Positions 9,296 through 17,919 of a stretch of DNA of 64,000 bases are shown in pieces; position 1 is the stretch's first letter; every line of letters begins with the position of its first letter. The translations under genes and the position numbers were made by a program. Source of the DNA: Sodaliphilus sp050873765 (GTDB taxonomy: Bacteria > Bacteroidota > Bacteroidia > Bacteroidales > Muribaculaceae); the NCBI GenBank assembly GCA_050873765.1, contig JBNMJK010000001.1:37437-101436 (forward strand). Direction: 5' to 3'. Under the pieces are notes generated by a model that saw only the letters and a list, made by a program, of their open reading frames with translations, was not told the DNA's origin and did not search any database.

Positions 9296-9940
9296 ATGCA
9301 GAAAATAGAATTGCTGAACACGCTCCCCGCCGTGTTTGCTGGACGCGAGGAGGACAACAGCGAAGTGTGGCTTCGCAATGTGTGCTTTGAGCGTGGAAAG
9401 CATTACCTGATATCGGCTGAGAGCGGCACGGGCAAGTCGAGCCTGTGCAGCTACATTTACGGCTACCGCATCGACTATTCGGGCGAGATGCGGTTCGACG
9501 GCACCGACATTCGCACGCTCTCCGTGGAGCAGTGGTGCGAGGTGCGCAAGCGCCACATCGCCTACCTGCCCCAGGATATGCGCCTCTTTCCAGAGCTTAC
9601 GGCTATGGAGAACATTCAGCTGAAAAACCGGCTCACCAACTTCAAGACCGAGAAAGATATAGAGGCTTACTTTGAGCTGCTCGGTATACCCGAAAAGGTG
9701 AACAGCCCGGTGGGCAAACTCTCGATTGGGCAGCAGCAGCGTGTGGCCATTATCCGCGCCCTTTGCCAGCCAGCCGACTTTATTTTGCTGGATGAGCCAG
9801 TGAGCCACCTCGATGCCACCAACAATGCCATTGTGGCGAAAATGGTGACCGAAGAGGCCGCTCGCCAAGGTGCTGGCGTGATCAGCACCAGTGTGGGCAA
9901 TAACGTAAAAATCACCGTTGACAAGGAGTTGAAGCTATGA
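9296..9940 (+). CDS. ABC transporter ATP-binding protein (LolD/FtsE-like)
   Basis: 214 residues with Walker A (SGTGKSS, ~43-49), Q-loop (YLPQD, Gln93), signature LSIGQ (142-146), Walker B (FILLDEP, Asp166-Glu167) and D-loop (SHLD). The switch histidine that normally follows as TH is replaced: the sequence reads VISTSVG, with Ser199 at the His position. ATP binding therefore looks intact but hydrolysis may be altered. It overlaps the permease gene by 4 bp (ATGA), so the two form a translationally coupled pair of the FtsE/FtsX or LolD/MacB class. Such pairs usually do mechanical work on the envelope or extract lipids or proteins from the membrane rather than pump solutes. The cargo is unknown. 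Confidence 0.87.
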   Translation: MQKIELLNTLPAVFAGREEDNSEVWLRNVCFERGKHYLISAESGTGKSSLCSYIYGYRIDYSGEMRFDGTDIRTLSVEQWCEVRKRHIAYLPQDMRLFPELTAMENIQLKNRLTNFKTEKDIEAYFELLGIPEKVNSPVGKLSIGQQQRVAIIRALCQPADFILLDEPVSHLDATNNAIVAKMVTEEAARQGAGVISTSVGNNVKITVDKELKL

Positions 9941-11130
9941 AAAAGGGATTGATGTGGAAATTATTGCGTCAGCACATCAGCAAGATGCAGCTGATAGGTT
10001 TTTCGGTGGCCAATCTCATAGGCCTTACCATCGTCATACTGGCTGTGCAGTTTTACAGCGACGTGCTCCCCGTGTTTAACGACCAGGAGAGTTTTATCAG
10101 CAAAGACTATCTGATCATATCGCGCAACCTCACCAGTGCAGGCGCGGTGATGGGCGGCACATCGGAGTTTTCCGATGCCGATCTTGCCGACATCAAGGCG
10201 CAGCCCTGGTGCCGCAAGGTGGCCCCATTCGTCAATAGTGAGTTTGGCATCACCGCCAGCATCGGGGTGGACGCCACACACGCTATGCGAACCCAGTTCT
10301 TCTTTGAGAGCATACCGAGCGAGTTTATAGATGTGGACGCTTCGTGGAAGTTCGACCCCAACAATCCCACTGTGCCCGTGATTATGAGCCGCGACTATCT
10401 CTCGCTCTACAATTTCGGGTTCGCTGCGGCGCAAGGTATGCCCAAAATTAGCGAGGGCGAGGCGTCGAGCGTGCCGCTCATGTTCAATCTTTCGGGCAAT
10501 GGACTGCGCGACAATGTGCGTGGTCATATTGTGGGCTTTAGCAACCGCCTCAACACCATTATCGTGCCAGAGGAGTTTATGACGTGGGCCAACAATAAAT
10601 ATGGCCAAGGGGGTAAATTGAAGCCGCTGCGCCTGATTATTGAGGTGAACCGTCCGGGCGACCCCAAAATTCAGCAGTACATGGACGAGCATAACTACAA
10701 CATAGCTGGCGACAAGACCAACTCTGGCAAAACCTACTATTTCCTCACCGTGATTGTGTCGATTGTGGTGGTGGTGGGCGTGCTCATTAGTCTGCTTTCT
10801 TTCTTCGTGCTTATGCTCAGCATCTACCTGCTGCTGCAGAAAAACACCAAGAAGCTACAAGATTTGCTTATGCTCGGCTATTCACCTTCGGAGGTGTCGC
10901 GCCCCTACATCAAGATGGTGATGTATATCAACGCCGCCGTGCTGGTGCTTTCGCTCGTGCTGATGTTTGCCGCCCGCGCCTCCTATATGGTGATGCTTAG
11001 CGGACTGGGCACAAAAGGCGGCTCCATCATTGCCTCGATAGTGGTGGCTGTGGTGATCATGGTGGCAATCACCACCGGCAATGTGATAGCTATTCGCCGC
11101 AAAATTCAGTCGCTCTGGATTCAGGACTAA
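9937..11130 (+). CDS. FtsX/MacB-type ABC permease
   Basis: 397 residues with the four-helix layout of the type VII ABC exporter superfamily: one N-terminal helix (~18-40), a periplasmic MacB-like domain (~45-260), and three C-terminal helices (~268-298, 328-348, 362-384). The cytoplasmic loop LLQKNTKKLQDLLMLGYSPSEVSRPY corresponds to the FtsX coupling segment. It overlaps the ATPase stop by 4 bp. The cargo is not identifiable; no lipoprotein partner (LolE/LolA type) or membrane-fusion protein is adjacent. No terminator is obvious downstream. Confidence 0.83.
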   Translation: MKKGLMWKLLRQHISKMQLIGFSVANLIGLTIVILAVQFYSDVLPVFNDQESFISKDYLIISRNLTSAGAVMGGTSEFSDADLADIKAQPWCRKVAPFVNSEFGITASIGVDATHAMRTQFFFESIPSEFIDVDASWKFDPNNPTVPVIMSRDYLSLYNFGFAAAQGMPKISEGEASSVPLMFNLSGNGLRDNVRGHIVGFSNRLNTIIVPEEFMTWANNKYGQGGKLKPLRLIIEVNRPGDPKIQQYMDEHNYNIAGDKTNSGKTYYFLTVIVSIVVVVGVLISLLSFFVLMLSIYLLLQKNTKKLQDLLMLGYSPSEVSRPYIKMVMYINAAVLVLSLVLMFAARASYMVMLSGLGTKGGSIIASIVVAVVIMVAITTGNVIAIRRKIQSLWIQD

Positions 11131-11213
11131 GCGGCGGCGGCTTCCCAGCGGCTGCACGCCCACGGTGGCAATCAATGATATTTTGCAAGAAATGCAGATA
11201 CGAAAGTTTTTTA

Positions 11214-11255
11214 TTACGTAACCTATCATAAAATGAATAAAAATAGTTATATTTG
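11214..11255 (+). promoter_or_regulatory. hipBA promoter with candidate operator palindrome
   Basis: TATATTTG at 11248-11255 is an exact -7 match about 25 bp before ATG 11281. The perfect palindrome TTACGTAA at 11214-11221 sits just upstream of the expected -33 region, where a HipB dimer could bind for autorepression. The -7 call is direct; the operator is an inference from position and symmetry. Confidence 0.5.
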
Positions 11256-11280
11256 CATCTGTAATTAAATGTTGTGACAC

Positions 11281-11601
11281 ATGACTAAAGCAACTATGGG
11301 AAATAAACTTCCCCGCAAATTGGAGCAGAAAATGCATATGGTAGGGGAGCAGATTAGGCTTGCTCGCTTGCGTAGGAATTTGAGCATCGCTCAAGTTGCG
11401 GAGCGTGCCACCTGCTCGCCGGTCACCATCAACCGGGTGGAGAAGGGCACGCCCACAGTGGCCATCGGTATCTATCTGCGTGTGCTGTATGCCTTGCAGC
11501 TCGACGACGACATCTTGCTTCTGGCGCAAAACGACGAGATGGGACGAGCACTTCAGGATCTGGCTCTCAAGCACCGTAAACGCGCATCTAAAAAAGCCTG
11601 A
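11281..11601 (+). CDS. hipB: HipB-like XRE-family antitoxin/regulator
   Basis: 106 residues containing one helix-turn-helix of the Xre/Cro type (~17-75; IRLARLRRNLSIAQVAERATCSPVTI split over helices 1-3) and a basic tail KHRKRASKK. An alternative start is the in-frame ATG at 11296. In HipBA modules HipB binds HipA, neutralises it and represses the operon. The hipA-like gene begins 2 bp after its stop, the usual arrangement. Base composition is intermediate between the GC-rich neighbours and the AT-richer hipA. Confidence 0.82.
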   Translation: MTKATMGNKLPRKLEQKMHMVGEQIRLARLRRNLSIAQVAERATCSPVTINRVEKGTPTVAIGIYLRVLYALQLDDDILLLAQNDEMGRALQDLALKHRKRASKKA

Positions 11602-11603
11602 TA

Positions 11604-12860
11604 ATGAACAAACTGTGGATATATGGTGATTTCGACTGGCTTGACACTCCAACTCTGATAGGAGAGCTTGGCTATGAATCTTTGCGCGGTTCAGATTCCT
11701 ATAGTTTTCGTTTTGATAATGAATGGCTTGCTAAATATGGTGATATTTTTTTAAGTGCAGATATTAACAACTATCCAGGCCAGCAATATACTCAACCGGG
11801 GAATGATATTTTCGGCTGCTTTAGTGATGCTTTGCCAGACCGATGGGGAAGGACACTTTTGAATCGACGCGAGCAGGTGCAAGCCACAGAGGAGCACCGT
11901 CCTGTAAGGCGATTATCATCGTTTGACTATCTGATAGGTATTGATGATTACACTCGCATGGGAGGATTTAGGTTCAAAGAAAAGCCTGATGGCGACTTTG
12001 TAAACAGTGATGCCAGCCTGCGCATACCTCCTATAACCGATCTTCGTGCGCTGGTTATAGCAAGTATGGAGTTTGAGCGTAGTGAGGAAAAAAGTTCACT
12101 ACCCGAAATGAGATGGATTCAACAACTTGTTCACCCAGGCACTTCTTTAGGTGGAGCTCGTCCTAAAGCCGTGGTTGTGGATGAGAATGGAAGGCTATGT
12201 GTAGCCAAGTTTCCCTCGCGTAAAGATGACTATGACGTGGCACTTTGGGAGCATCATTCCCATCTTCTGGCTAAAGAGGCAGGGGTTAACTCAGTCGTAA
12301 CAAGGGTTGTGAACTGTAGTGGAAAGTATCATGTATTACTTTCTAAACGATTCGACCGGACAGACAGTGGCCGAAGAATTCACTTTGCTTCTGCTATGAC
12401 CATGTTAGGCCTCACCGATGGATGTGATGCCAAAAGTGGCAACGGCTATCTTGATATAGTTGACTTCATTCTACAGAATTGCTGTGACGTCAACGATAAC
12501 TTACGCCAGCTGTATCGTAGGGTGGCGTTTAATATAGCTGTGGGCAACAGTGATGATCATTTCCGTAATCACGGATTTCTACTTACTCCAAGAGGGTGGA
12601 CATTGGCACCGGCCTATGATATGAATCCTACACTGAATAGCTATCAGAGTCTTCTCATCAATTCATCTACCAATGAGGCAAGCCTACAAATTTTGCTTGA
12701 CTCTTGTGAGGAGTACATGATTAATAAGAATGAGGCTCATACGATTATTGAAGAAGTACTGAAGGGGGTCGGCAATTGGCATTCTGTGGCTGTTAAACTT
12801 GGTATAAGCCGACGTGAAATCGATATGTTTAGCAGTGTGTATAATCGCTGTCGGCTGTAG
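11604..12860 (+). CDS. hipA: HipA-family serine/threonine kinase toxin
   Basis: 418 residues, near the usual length. It has the N-terminal HipA_N-type region (~1-115), the Gly-rich ATP loop GTSLGGARPKA (179-189, with a conserved Ser181), the ATP lysine in VAKF (Lys202), the catalytic loop GNSDDHFRNH (314-323) and a DFG-equivalent AYDMNP (Asp339). All kinase residues look intact. Characterised HipA kinases phosphorylate glutamyl-tRNA synthetase or related targets and induce growth arrest; the target here is unknown. Stretches are clearly AT-richer than the surrounding core genes (about one third GC at 11701-11760), which suggests horizontal acquisition. A terminator is not obvious; the next promoter lies about 100 bp downstream. 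Confidence 0.88.
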   Translation: MNKLWIYGDFDWLDTPTLIGELGYESLRGSDSYSFRFDNEWLAKYGDIFLSADINNYPGQQYTQPGNDIFGCFSDALPDRWGRTLLNRREQVQATEEHRPVRRLSSFDYLIGIDDYTRMGGFRFKEKPDGDFVNSDASLRIPPITDLRALVIASMEFERSEEKSSLPEMRWIQQLVHPGTSLGGARPKAVVVDENGRLCVAKFPSRKDDYDVALWEHHSHLLAKEAGVNSVVTRVVNCSGKYHVLLSKRFDRTDSGRRIHFASAMTMLGLTDGCDAKSGNGYLDIVDFILQNCCDVNDNLRQLYRRVAFNIAVGNSDDHFRNHGFLLTPRGWTLAPAYDMNPTLNSYQSLLINSSTNEASLQILLDSCEEYMINKNEAHTIIEEVLKGVGNWHSVAVKLGISRREIDMFSSVYNRCRL

Positions 12861-12942
12861 GTTATCAATGCAGAGTAACAAATATTTGAACCGCTTTCGT
12901 GGGTTTTATGTTGCGCACGCTCAGACGAAGGTGGGGTGATGG

Positions 12943-12973
12943 TTGGTTGGGGAGCGAAAAATCACTATATTTG
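12943..12973 (+). promoter_or_regulatory. Promoter of the metallophosphoesterase gene
   Basis: TTG at 12943-12945, a 20-bp spacer and TATATTTG at 12966-12973 form a good Bacteroidota promoter. It lies inside any longer reading frame beginning at 12899 and so supports ATG 12995 as the start. Confidence 0.7.
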
Positions 12974-12994
12974 TATGTAAATTTATTGATACGA

Positions 12995-14635
12995 ATGAAA
13001 CGACTACTTTTCTCTTCTATTTTCACTGTCGCTGCCTTGCTCTCTGCCTTGGCTCAAAATGTGACAGGAACCGTTACATGTGATGGCTCAGCCGTGAGCG
13101 GTGTGGCTGTGAGCGACGGCATCAGCGTGGTCACCACCGACAAGCAGGGGCATTATGCCTTGCAGTCTGACAAGACCAATGGTTATGTGTTTATATCTAT
13201 TCCCCGTGGCTACATGGTGGGTATGGAGCATGGCTTCAGTCCGCAATCTTGGCAAAAGCTCAACACCACTAACGTGGCTACTGCCGAGGTGCACAATTTC
13301 ACGCTCTCTTACGCGCCTTCCGACAATTATATGATGATTGTGGGCGCCGACTGCCAACTTGCCAACCGCTTTGGCGATGTGAAAATCTACAAGAAGAAAT
13401 ATATTGAGCGCCTGAAAGAGGAGAAGGAGAGGGCTGCCAGTGAGCAGATGCCCGCCTATTCCACCATTTTGGGCGATTTGAGTTGGGACGTGTTCTGGTA
13501 CTCCAACAAGTTGACCATTGGCACATTCAAGAAGATGCAGCGCAAGATAGGCTATCCGCTTCCGCTCTTTCCTGTGATGGGCAACCACGACAACGACCCT
13601 TCTGTGCCTCACTCGGCCAGCACCGACTTCCTTGCCACGAAGCCTTGGCGTGAGGTGATGGGTCCGAACTACTATTCCTACAATATAGGTAAGGTGCACT
13701 ATGTGGTGCTCGACGACATTGTGTATAAGAACGACACGCTCCCTGCTGGCAAGAAGGCGCGGAAAGGCGTGTGGGGACAGCGCAACTATGACGGCGCCGT
13801 TACCCCGAAGCAAATCAGCTGGCTTCGCCAAGACCTTGCCCTCGTTGACAAGAATTCTCCGGTGGTGGTGTGTTTCCACATTCCCACTTTCCGCATTAAT
13901 GGCGATTTCCGCGCAGTGGGCGCACTGAAAAACTATAAAGAGCTTGCTGAATGTTTTGATGGCTTTACCAATGTGCATTTCTTGAGCGGCCATACCCACT
14001 ACAACTATAACGCCCACCCTGCAGAATATCCTCACATTATGGAGCACAACATTTGCGCCATCGGTGGCTCGCTGTGGGCCACATACCCTGCCTCTGGCTT
14101 GGGTATGTGCTCTGACGGCTCGCCTGCCGGCTACAGCCGCTGGATGGTGCGTGGCGACAGCCTGGAGTGGAAATTCGTGCCGATTGAGTATAGCCAGGAG
14201 CCGCAGTTCCGAGTATCGGACATGAATGAGGTGAAGCGGCTGCTCTCCACCGACGCCACTGCCGTTGAGCTGGAAAAGAAATTCGATCGCATGCCAAAAT
14301 ACAGCGACTGTGAGGCGAACTCGCTGCTCATCAATGTGTTTGCGTGGGACGACGACTGGAAGATTGAAGTGACCGAAAACGGCTCGCCGCTCACCGTGAA
14401 GCGAATCCATGCCATCGACCCGGCTTACTTGCTGGCCTACACCATTCCTCGCTATAAAAAGAATGGCGAACTCAGTGGGCCAGGCAGCTATGGCGGCACG
14501 CGCCACATCTTCAAGGTGGTGGCATCAAGCCCCAATACGCCCGTGACCGTGAAGGTGACCGACTCGTTCGGCCATGAATACACCTCCACCATCACGCGCC
14601 CTGTGCCCTATGTGCTTGCCACTCCCGACCGCTGA
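12995..14635 (+). CDS. Secreted calcineurin-like metallophosphoesterase (MetallophosN/C)
   Basis: 546 residues from ATG 12995, which opens a signal peptide (MKRLLFSSIFTVAALLSALAQ) and lies just after a promoter. An N-terminal beta domain (~22-100) precedes the metallophosphoesterase core, whose metal ligands are visible: VGADC (Asp119), GDLSWD (Asp161), GNHD (Asn197-His198), CFHIP (His295) and SGHTHYN (His333, His335). A C-terminal domain (~390-545) completes the N-core-C arrangement common in Bacteroidota. The enzyme should act in the periplasm or at the surface on a phosphoester; the substrate (for example nucleotide, teichoic or glycan phosphate) cannot be deduced. It is transcribed alone and converges on adk across a bidirectional terminator. 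Confidence 0.86.
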   Translation: MKRLLFSSIFTVAALLSALAQNVTGTVTCDGSAVSGVAVSDGISVVTTDKQGHYALQSDKTNGYVFISIPRGYMVGMEHGFSPQSWQKLNTTNVATAEVHNFTLSYAPSDNYMMIVGADCQLANRFGDVKIYKKKYIERLKEEKERAASEQMPAYSTILGDLSWDVFWYSNKLTIGTFKKMQRKIGYPLPLFPVMGNHDNDPSVPHSASTDFLATKPWREVMGPNYYSYNIGKVHYVVLDDIVYKNDTLPAGKKARKGVWGQRNYDGAVTPKQISWLRQDLALVDKNSPVVVCFHIPTFRINGDFRAVGALKNYKELAECFDGFTNVHFLSGHTHYNYNAHPAEYPHIMEHNICAIGGSLWATYPASGLGMCSDGSPAGYSRWMVRGDSLEWKFVPIEYSQEPQFRVSDMNEVKRLLSTDATAVELEKKFDRMPKYSDCEANSLLINVFAWDDDWKIEVTENGSPLTVKRIHAIDPAYLLAYTIPRYKKNGELSGPGSYGGTRHIFKVVASSPNTPVTVKVTDSFGHEYTSTITRPVPYVLATPDR

Positions 14636-14684
14636 TTGGTGGCGCTGACCTATAAGAAGACTGGCTGATAAAATACACGCAAAA

Positions 14685-14717
14685 AAATCCCGGCGAGGCT
14701 GCTGCCCGTCGGGATTT
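14685..14717. terminator. Bidirectional terminator between metallophosphoesterase and adk
   Basis: AAATCCCGGCG at 14685-14695 pairs with CGTCGGGATTT at 14707-14717 (one G-T pair). An A run at 14681-14687 gives a U tract on the minus strand, and the plus side is T-rich. A second imperfect hairpin (GCTAAT...ATTAGC, 14753-14777) lies closer to adk. Confidence 0.8.
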
Positions 14718-14812
14718 CCTTATATATGTTTTTGTAAGATAAATTTCTGTCGCTAATGGGGCAGTGCCCGATTAGCCAAAAGGAGTGAGCGAGGTGGCTC
14801 GGTCAGCTACTA

Positions 14813-15391
14813 TTATTTAATAGCGTCAACCACCTTTTTCACGCGTTCAAACACCACGTCGGCTCCGCCAGTGCCTTGCACCATGTGAAGGAGGCCTTTT
14901 TGGGCATAGAAGTCCTTCAGGGGAGAGGTTTGGTTGTTGTACACTTCCAAACGTGAAGTAATGGTTTCGAGATTGTCGTCGCTCCGACCGCTTTCCTTGC
15001 CACGGTTGAGCAGACGGCCGATGAGAATTTCTTCAGGCACATCGAGTCCAATCACACCGCTAACCTTGGTGCCACGCTCCTGGAGCATGGTTTCGAGAGC
15101 CTCAGCCTGCGCGATAGTGCGTGGGAAGCCGTCGAAGATCACACCGTTTTTAGCGGCATCTTTGTTGTCATCGACCACAGATGCCAGAATATTCACCATC
15201 AGTTCGTCGGGGATCAGTTGTCCCTTGTCGATAAACCCTTGAGCAGTTTTACCAAGTTCGGTGCCGCGCTTAATGTGGTCGCGCAGCACATCGCCAGTAG
15301 AAATGTGGAAGAGTCCATAGGTCTTAATCAAGACTTCGCTTTGAGTTCCTTTGCCGGAACCTGGAGCGCCGAACATTACAATGTTGAGCAT
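14813..15391 (-). CDS. adk: Adenylate kinase
   Basis: 192 residues. The P-loop GAPGSGKGT (8-16), AMP-binding region (STGDVLRDHI, FDGFPRT) and a short LID segment (NRGKESGRSDD) are all present. There are no zinc-binding cysteines in the LID, as expected for the short Bacteroidota form. It interconverts ATP + AMP and 2 ADP in the cytoplasm and so governs adenylate balance. It follows hpt by 51 bp on the same strand, a purine-salvage pairing frequent in this phylum. Very confident. Confidence 0.97.
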   Translation of the reverse strand: MLNIVMFGAPGSGKGTQSEVLIKTYGLFHISTGDVLRDHIKRGTELGKTAQGFIDKGQLIPDELMVNILASVVDDNKDAAKNGVIFDGFPRTIAQAEALETMLQERGTKVSGVIGLDVPEEILIGRLLNRGKESGRSDDNLETITSRLEVYNNQTSPLKDFYAQKGLLHMVQGTGGADVVFERVKKVVDAIK

Positions 15392-15442
15392 GTGTTATAA
15401 AAATTAAAAATTAAATTGCCGTTATTGATTAGTGTTTTCTTG

Positions 15443-15985
15443 TTAGTCTTTCAGCACCAGAATGTCGCGCAAGCCGCGAGCCTGCCCGTCGAGGTCGAGC
15501 CCGTAGCCCAAAATGAATTTCGATGGAATCTCAAATCCCACAAACTCAGGCTTCTGCCCGGTGGTGAGTGATTTAGGCTTAAACAGCAGGGTGGCCATCT
15601 TCACGCTTTTGGGGTGGTGCTTCGCCAGCTCGGCGCGCAGTGCCTTTGCCGTTACGCCGGTATCAACGATGTCCTCGATGATAATCACGTCGCGGCCATC
15701 GATGTTCTCGGCCAGCCCCATCACCTCGTTCACCACGCCTGTGGAGGAAGTGCCCTCGTAGCTCTTGAAGCGGATAAACGTGATTTCGGCTTCAGGCAAA
15801 TTGCAGGCGCGAAACAAGTCGGAGGCAAACACGAATGCACCATTGAGCACGCACACAAACAGGGGCGCCTTGTCGCCATCGAGGCTGTCCACAATCTCGT
15901 GTGCCACGCGGTCCACTTGCTTTAAAATTTCAGCTTCGCTGAGGTAGGGAACGAAGGTCATGCCCTTCACTACGGTTTCTTTCAT
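15443..15985 (-). CDS. hpt: Hypoxanthine phosphoribosyltransferase
   Basis: 180 residues from ATG 15985; a TTG three codons upstream would add only MAK and is less likely. The PRPP-binding signature VIIIEDIVDTGVTAKAL (~100-116) and the N-terminal loop LNGAFVF are intact. It converts hypoxanthine (and usually guanine) with PRPP to IMP or GMP in purine salvage. adk lies downstream in the same operon. A close-to-consensus promoter lies about 25 bp before the start, giving a very short leader. Confidence 0.95.
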   Translation of the reverse strand: MKETVVKGMTFVPYLSEAEILKQVDRVAHEIVDSLDGDKAPLFVCVLNGAFVFASDLFRACNLPEAEITFIRFKSYEGTSSTGVVNEVMGLAENIDGRDVIIIEDIVDTGVTAKALRAELAKHHPKSVKMATLLFKPKSLTTGQKPEFVGFEIPSKFILGYGLDLDGQARGLRDILVLKD

Positions 15986-16011
15986 TTTTGCCAATTAAAG
16001 AAAAATTTCCA

Positions 16012-16043
16012 CAAAGGTAGAAAAGTTTATATTACCCACCAAA
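16012..16043 (-). promoter_or_regulatory. Promoter of hpt-adk
   Basis: On the minus strand TTTG (16043-16040), a 20-bp spacer and TACCTTTG (16019-16012) match the Bacteroidota consensus exactly. Start of transcription is expected near 16005. Confidence 0.8.
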
Positions 16044-16124
16044 TTTTCACACTTTTATATGATGCTTTTGCCTGATTTTCCATTATTTTTCGCCTTTCAC
16101 TGCCCAAGCCACGAAAAAAATCAT

Positions 16125-16132
16125 TATTTTTG
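16125..16132 (+). promoter_or_regulatory. -7 element of nnr
   Basis: TATTTTTG fits TAnnTTTG, about 48 bp before ATG 16181. The -33 region is poor (TTTC near 16095, spacer too long). Confidence 0.5.
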
Positions 16133-16180
16133 TAGGTAATTTCCTTATTGTAGCTACAAAGGGTAAAAACGACGGAGTTT

Positions 16181-17710
16181 ATGAAAATTTTTACTACCGA
16201 AGGTATTCGACGTATCGATGAGGCCACTATCGAAAGTGAAAACATTAAGACGCTCGATTTGATGGAGCGGGCCGCTTCTGCCGTGGTCTATCAAATTATA
16301 TCGCGCTGGCACCCCAGCAAACGGATTGTGATTTTTGCCGGTCCGGGCAACAATGGCGGCGACGCTCTTGCCGTGGCGCGCCTTTTGGCGGAGCAGGGCT
16401 ACCGCTCGGAGGTGTATCTCTTTAATGTGAAGGGCACCCGGCTTTCGCACTGCTGCGAAACCAACCGCGACCGCCTGAAGGGCATCGACCGTGTGGAGCT
16501 GATTGAGGTGCTCGACACGTTCACGCCACCAGATCTCGGCCCCGACGACTTGGTGGTGGACGGCTTGTTTGGCTCTGGCCTGACCAGTCCGCTGAAGAGC
16601 GGATATGCCTCTACGGTGCAGTATATCAACGATTCGCATGCCTTTGTGGTTGCCATCGACATTCCATCTGGCCTGTTTGGCGAGTGGAACACGGGCGTGG
16701 ATAGGCGTAACATTATCCGTGCCAACCTCACCCTTGCGTTCCAGTTTAAGCGTCTGTCGTTCTTCTTCAAGGAGAATGCGGAATTCCTCGGCGAGGTGGT
16801 GGTTCTCGATCTCGATATGGATCAGAATGCCATAGCGAGCACACCCACCGACTTCTACTTGATAGAGCGCGATGATGTGAAGCGTGAACTTCGTCCGCAT
16901 GGCAATTTCATCAACAAATACGACAATGGCACCGTGTTTATCGTGGCTGGCAGCTACGGTATGATGGGAGCCGCTGCCCTTGCAGCCCGTGGTGCTATGC
17001 GCGCCGGTGCGGGGCTGGTGACGGTGCACGCTCCGAAATGCGGCTACATTCCTTTGGCAAGCACCGTGCCTGAAGTGCTTTTCGAGGCCGACCAGAGTGA
17101 ATATTTCACCACCGAGATAGAATTGCACCACAACTATAATGTGGTGGCGCTCGGCCCGGGCATGAGCACCACTGCCGACACGCTCACCGCCGTTGACTCG
17201 TTCATTAAGCGCTACCGCCGCCCCTGCATTCTTGATGCCGACGCACTCAATTGCATAGCCATGCGCCAGGTGCTCATTCACAGTATTCCCAAAGGGTCGA
17301 TTCTCACACCTCACGACAGCGAGTTCGACCGCTTGTTTGGCGAGCACACCACCGACGAGGAGCGCCTGAAAAAGGCCATCGATGTGTCGCGCCTCTACGA
17401 AATCACCATTGTGCTGAAAGGCCGCTACACCAAGACGGTGCGCCCCGATGGCAAAGTGTATATCAACAGCACCGGTAATCCCGGCTTGGCCACAGCAGGC
17501 AGCGGCGACGTGCTCACAGGCGTGATTGCCGCCTTCATTGCGCAGGGCTATTCACCCGACTGGAGTGTGGCGCTGGGCGTGTATGTGCATGGCCTGGCTG
17601 GCGACATCGCCGTGAAGGAGCAGGGCACCCATGGCTTGATAGCCCCTGATGTGGCGAATGCGGTGGGTAAGGCCATTCACAGCATTATAGGCTCCGATGT
17701 GGCGGAGTAG
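16181..17710 (+). CDS. nnr: Bifunctional NAD(P)H-hydrate repair enzyme (epimerase + dehydratase)
   Basis: 509 residues, the full length of the fused form. The N-terminal epimerase (YjeF_N, ~1-215) carries GPGNNGGDALAVARLL (54-69). The C-terminal ADP-dependent dehydratase (YjeF_C, ~230-505) carries GSYGMMGAAALAARGAMRAGAG and the nucleotide/catalytic motif ATAGSGDVLTGVIAAF near 438. The two activities epimerise and dehydrate damaged NADHX/NADPHX back to NAD(P)H. It diverges from hpt. No terminator is obvious before the cys leader promoter about 60 bp downstream. Confidence 0.95.
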   Translation: MKIFTTEGIRRIDEATIESENIKTLDLMERAASAVVYQIISRWHPSKRIVIFAGPGNNGGDALAVARLLAEQGYRSEVYLFNVKGTRLSHCCETNRDRLKGIDRVELIEVLDTFTPPDLGPDDLVVDGLFGSGLTSPLKSGYASTVQYINDSHAFVVAIDIPSGLFGEWNTGVDRRNIIRANLTLAFQFKRLSFFFKENAEFLGEVVVLDLDMDQNAIASTPTDFYLIERDDVKRELRPHGNFINKYDNGTVFIVAGSYGMMGAAALAARGAMRAGAGLVTVHAPKCGYIPLASTVPEVLFEADQSEYFTTEIELHHNYNVVALGPGMSTTADTLTAVDSFIKRYRRPCILDADALNCIAMRQVLIHSIPKGSILTPHDSEFDRLFGEHTTDEERLKKAIDVSRLYEITIVLKGRYTKTVRPDGKVYINSTGNPGLATAGSGDVLTGVIAAFIAQGYSPDWSVALGVYVHGLAGDIAVKEQGTHGLIAPDVANAVGKAIHSIIGSDVAE

Positions 17711-17768
17711 GGAAGAGTGTCTGGGATTAAGTGACGCTCGCTTTTTTAACGATTTTTGTTACAGATTA

Positions 17769-17800
17769 TTTGCATTATAGGGATTATAGCTATAACTTTG
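17769..17800 (+). promoter_or_regulatory. Consensus promoter of the cysteine leader-cysK-cysE unit
   Basis: TTTG at 17769-17772, a 20-bp spacer and TAACTTTG at 17793-17800 match both consensus elements exactly. Transcription should begin near 17807, about 23 nt before the leader ORF. Confidence 0.85.
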
Positions 17801-17829
17801 CACCCAATAAAACGAATTTTTATTAAGTA

Positions 17830-17919
17830 ATGAAGCATTTCTATACATCATCGCAAGCATGTTGCTGCTGCTGTTGTACCGAATCAAGCGATTGGCTCGG
17901 CACGATGGTTTTTGCGTGA
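17830..17919 (+). CDS. Poly-cysteine leader peptide of the cysKE operon
   Basis: A 29-codon ORF from ATG 17830 to TGA 17917-17919. Residues 11-16 are six consecutive cysteines (TGT TGC TGC TGC TGT TGT, 17860-17877), preceded by SSQA and followed by TESSDWLG. It lies between a consensus promoter and a terminator in front of cysteine synthase. That combination identifies it as a regulatory leader peptide whose translation should slow when Cys-tRNA is scarce. There is no signal peptide, so a metal-binding export role is unlikely. Ribosome-mediated attenuators with amino-acid-rich leaders are classical for his, trp and phe operons, and poly-Cys leader ORFs have been described in mycobacteria; I know of no described Bacteroidales case. 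Confidence 0.85.
   Translation: MKHFYTSSQACCCCCCTESSDWLGTMVFA

Noticed and set aside
12899..12994. N-terminal extension of the metallophosphoesterase
   Set aside because: It would precede a normal signal peptide with a charged segment, and it contains the gene's own promoter (12943-12973).
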